NCBI RefSeq assembly: GCF_000019525.1
Contig: NC_010506.1
Coordinates: 3,224,001 to 3,288,000 of the forward strand
DNA length: 64,000 nucleotides
Reading direction: 5' to 3'
Origin: Shewanella woodyi ATCC 51908
GTDB lineage: Bacteria > Pseudomonadota > Gammaproteobacteria > Enterobacterales > Shewanellaceae
Shown: piece after piece, positions 63,854 to 64,000 of the stretch
How the letters are laid out: the number at the start of each line of letters is the position of its first letter
How positions within the stretch are numbered: position 1 is the first letter of the stretch
Made by a program: the position numbers and the translations under genes
Notes under the pieces: generated by a model
The model's database searches: none
Seen by the model: only the letters and a program-made list of their open reading frames with translations
What the model was told of the DNA's origin: nothing

Positions 63854-64000
63854 CTACTTATCTCGCCAAATCATCACTTGTACAGGTTCGCCATTTTTAC
63901 GGGTCGCACGGTACATCCCCTCAGTATTAAACGGCGTAGCAATATTGCCCCTTTGATCAAGTGCAATCACACCACCCGTGCCACCAGCGGTAATAAGACG
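63854..64000 (-). CDS. Isoaspartyl peptidase/L-asparaginase, C-terminal end only
   Basis: The 48 codons at the right edge read LITAGGTGGVIALDQRGNIA, then TPFNTEGMYRATRKNGEPVQ and a stop at 63854. The GGTGG and PFNTEGMYR blocks are the end of the Ntn-hydrolase isoaspartyl peptidase/type III asparaginase family (IaaA). The catalytic Thr and the rest lie beyond the window. Confidence 0.85.
   Translation of the reverse strand, partial: RLITAGGTGGVIALDQRGNIATPFNTEGMYRATRKNGEPVQVMIWRDK

Noticed and set aside
63714..63956. Plus-strand 80-codon frame at the right end
   Set aside because: It overlaps the antisense of the isoaspartyl peptidase end and has no recognisable feature or good ribosome site.
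1..64000. tRNA, rRNA or known riboswitch
   Set aside because: I saw no cloverleaf-like or rRNA sequence and no riboswitch motif I could defend by eye.

Overview
The window looks like a chromosomal segment of a marine gammaproteobacterium, most likely Shewanella. The reasons are an alpha-type periplasmic nitrate reductase operon (napEDABC), nitrate-responsive NarQ/NarP-like regulators, the gene order recC-recB-recD, a chromosomal integron with an IntI-type integrase, and secreted or TonB-dependent proteins of a kind common in that genus. The genus is an inference; no rRNA gene or other marker is present.

Layout. 1-7.0 kb is a nitrate block: a nitrate/nitrite transporter cut by the left edge, a NarQ-like sensor and NarP-like regulator, two small unassigned genes and a second, smaller NarK-type transporter. 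7.3-17.2 kb is the recCBD operon plus a DsbA/FrnE-like gene. 17.3-27.3 kb is an integron. It has an integrase on the minus strand, an ISL3-family insertion that separates intI from its promoter/attI side, and an array of about nine plus-strand cassettes with attC sites. The cassettes carry an Imm33-like protein, membrane proteins, a protein with a HEPN-like motif, a potassium channel, a GNAT acetyltransferase and a zinc-ribbon membrane protein. The array has been invaded by an IS1182-type remnant, a Y1 (HUH) transposase element with tandemly repeated ends, and a 147-bp MITE-like element.

27.3-30.5 kb holds a divergent Fur-box-controlled pair, an MFS exporter and an NIS siderophore synthetase, without the other enzymes of a siderophore pathway. 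30.5-42.8 kb is rich in exported proteins: a C1q-like protein, a GH16-like hydrolase, a CadC/ToxR-like membrane regulator, a TonB-dependent receptor, a TPR-PAS membrane sensor and a subtilisin-like protease with C-terminal repeats. 43.1-46.4 kb has a LysE/ArgO exporter gene broken by one in-frame stop, a HupE/UreJ-like operon with a His-rich protein, and a DUF1801 gene. 46.6-53.4 kb has a Rieske-TPP enzyme fusion, D-Ala-D-Ala ligase, NupC and two LysR regulators. 53.4-57.6 kb is napEDABC, including a 52-residue napE. 58-64 kb has hrpA, a diguanylate cyclase, a CBS-pair protein and the end of an isoaspartyl peptidase gene.

How it works together. The nitrate transporters and NarQP-like system at the left probably serve the Nap operon at the right, which has a NarP-like 7-2-7 site upstream. 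The integron is the most plastic part. Its most unusual feature is that two related transposable elements interrupt attC sites at exactly the same core position.
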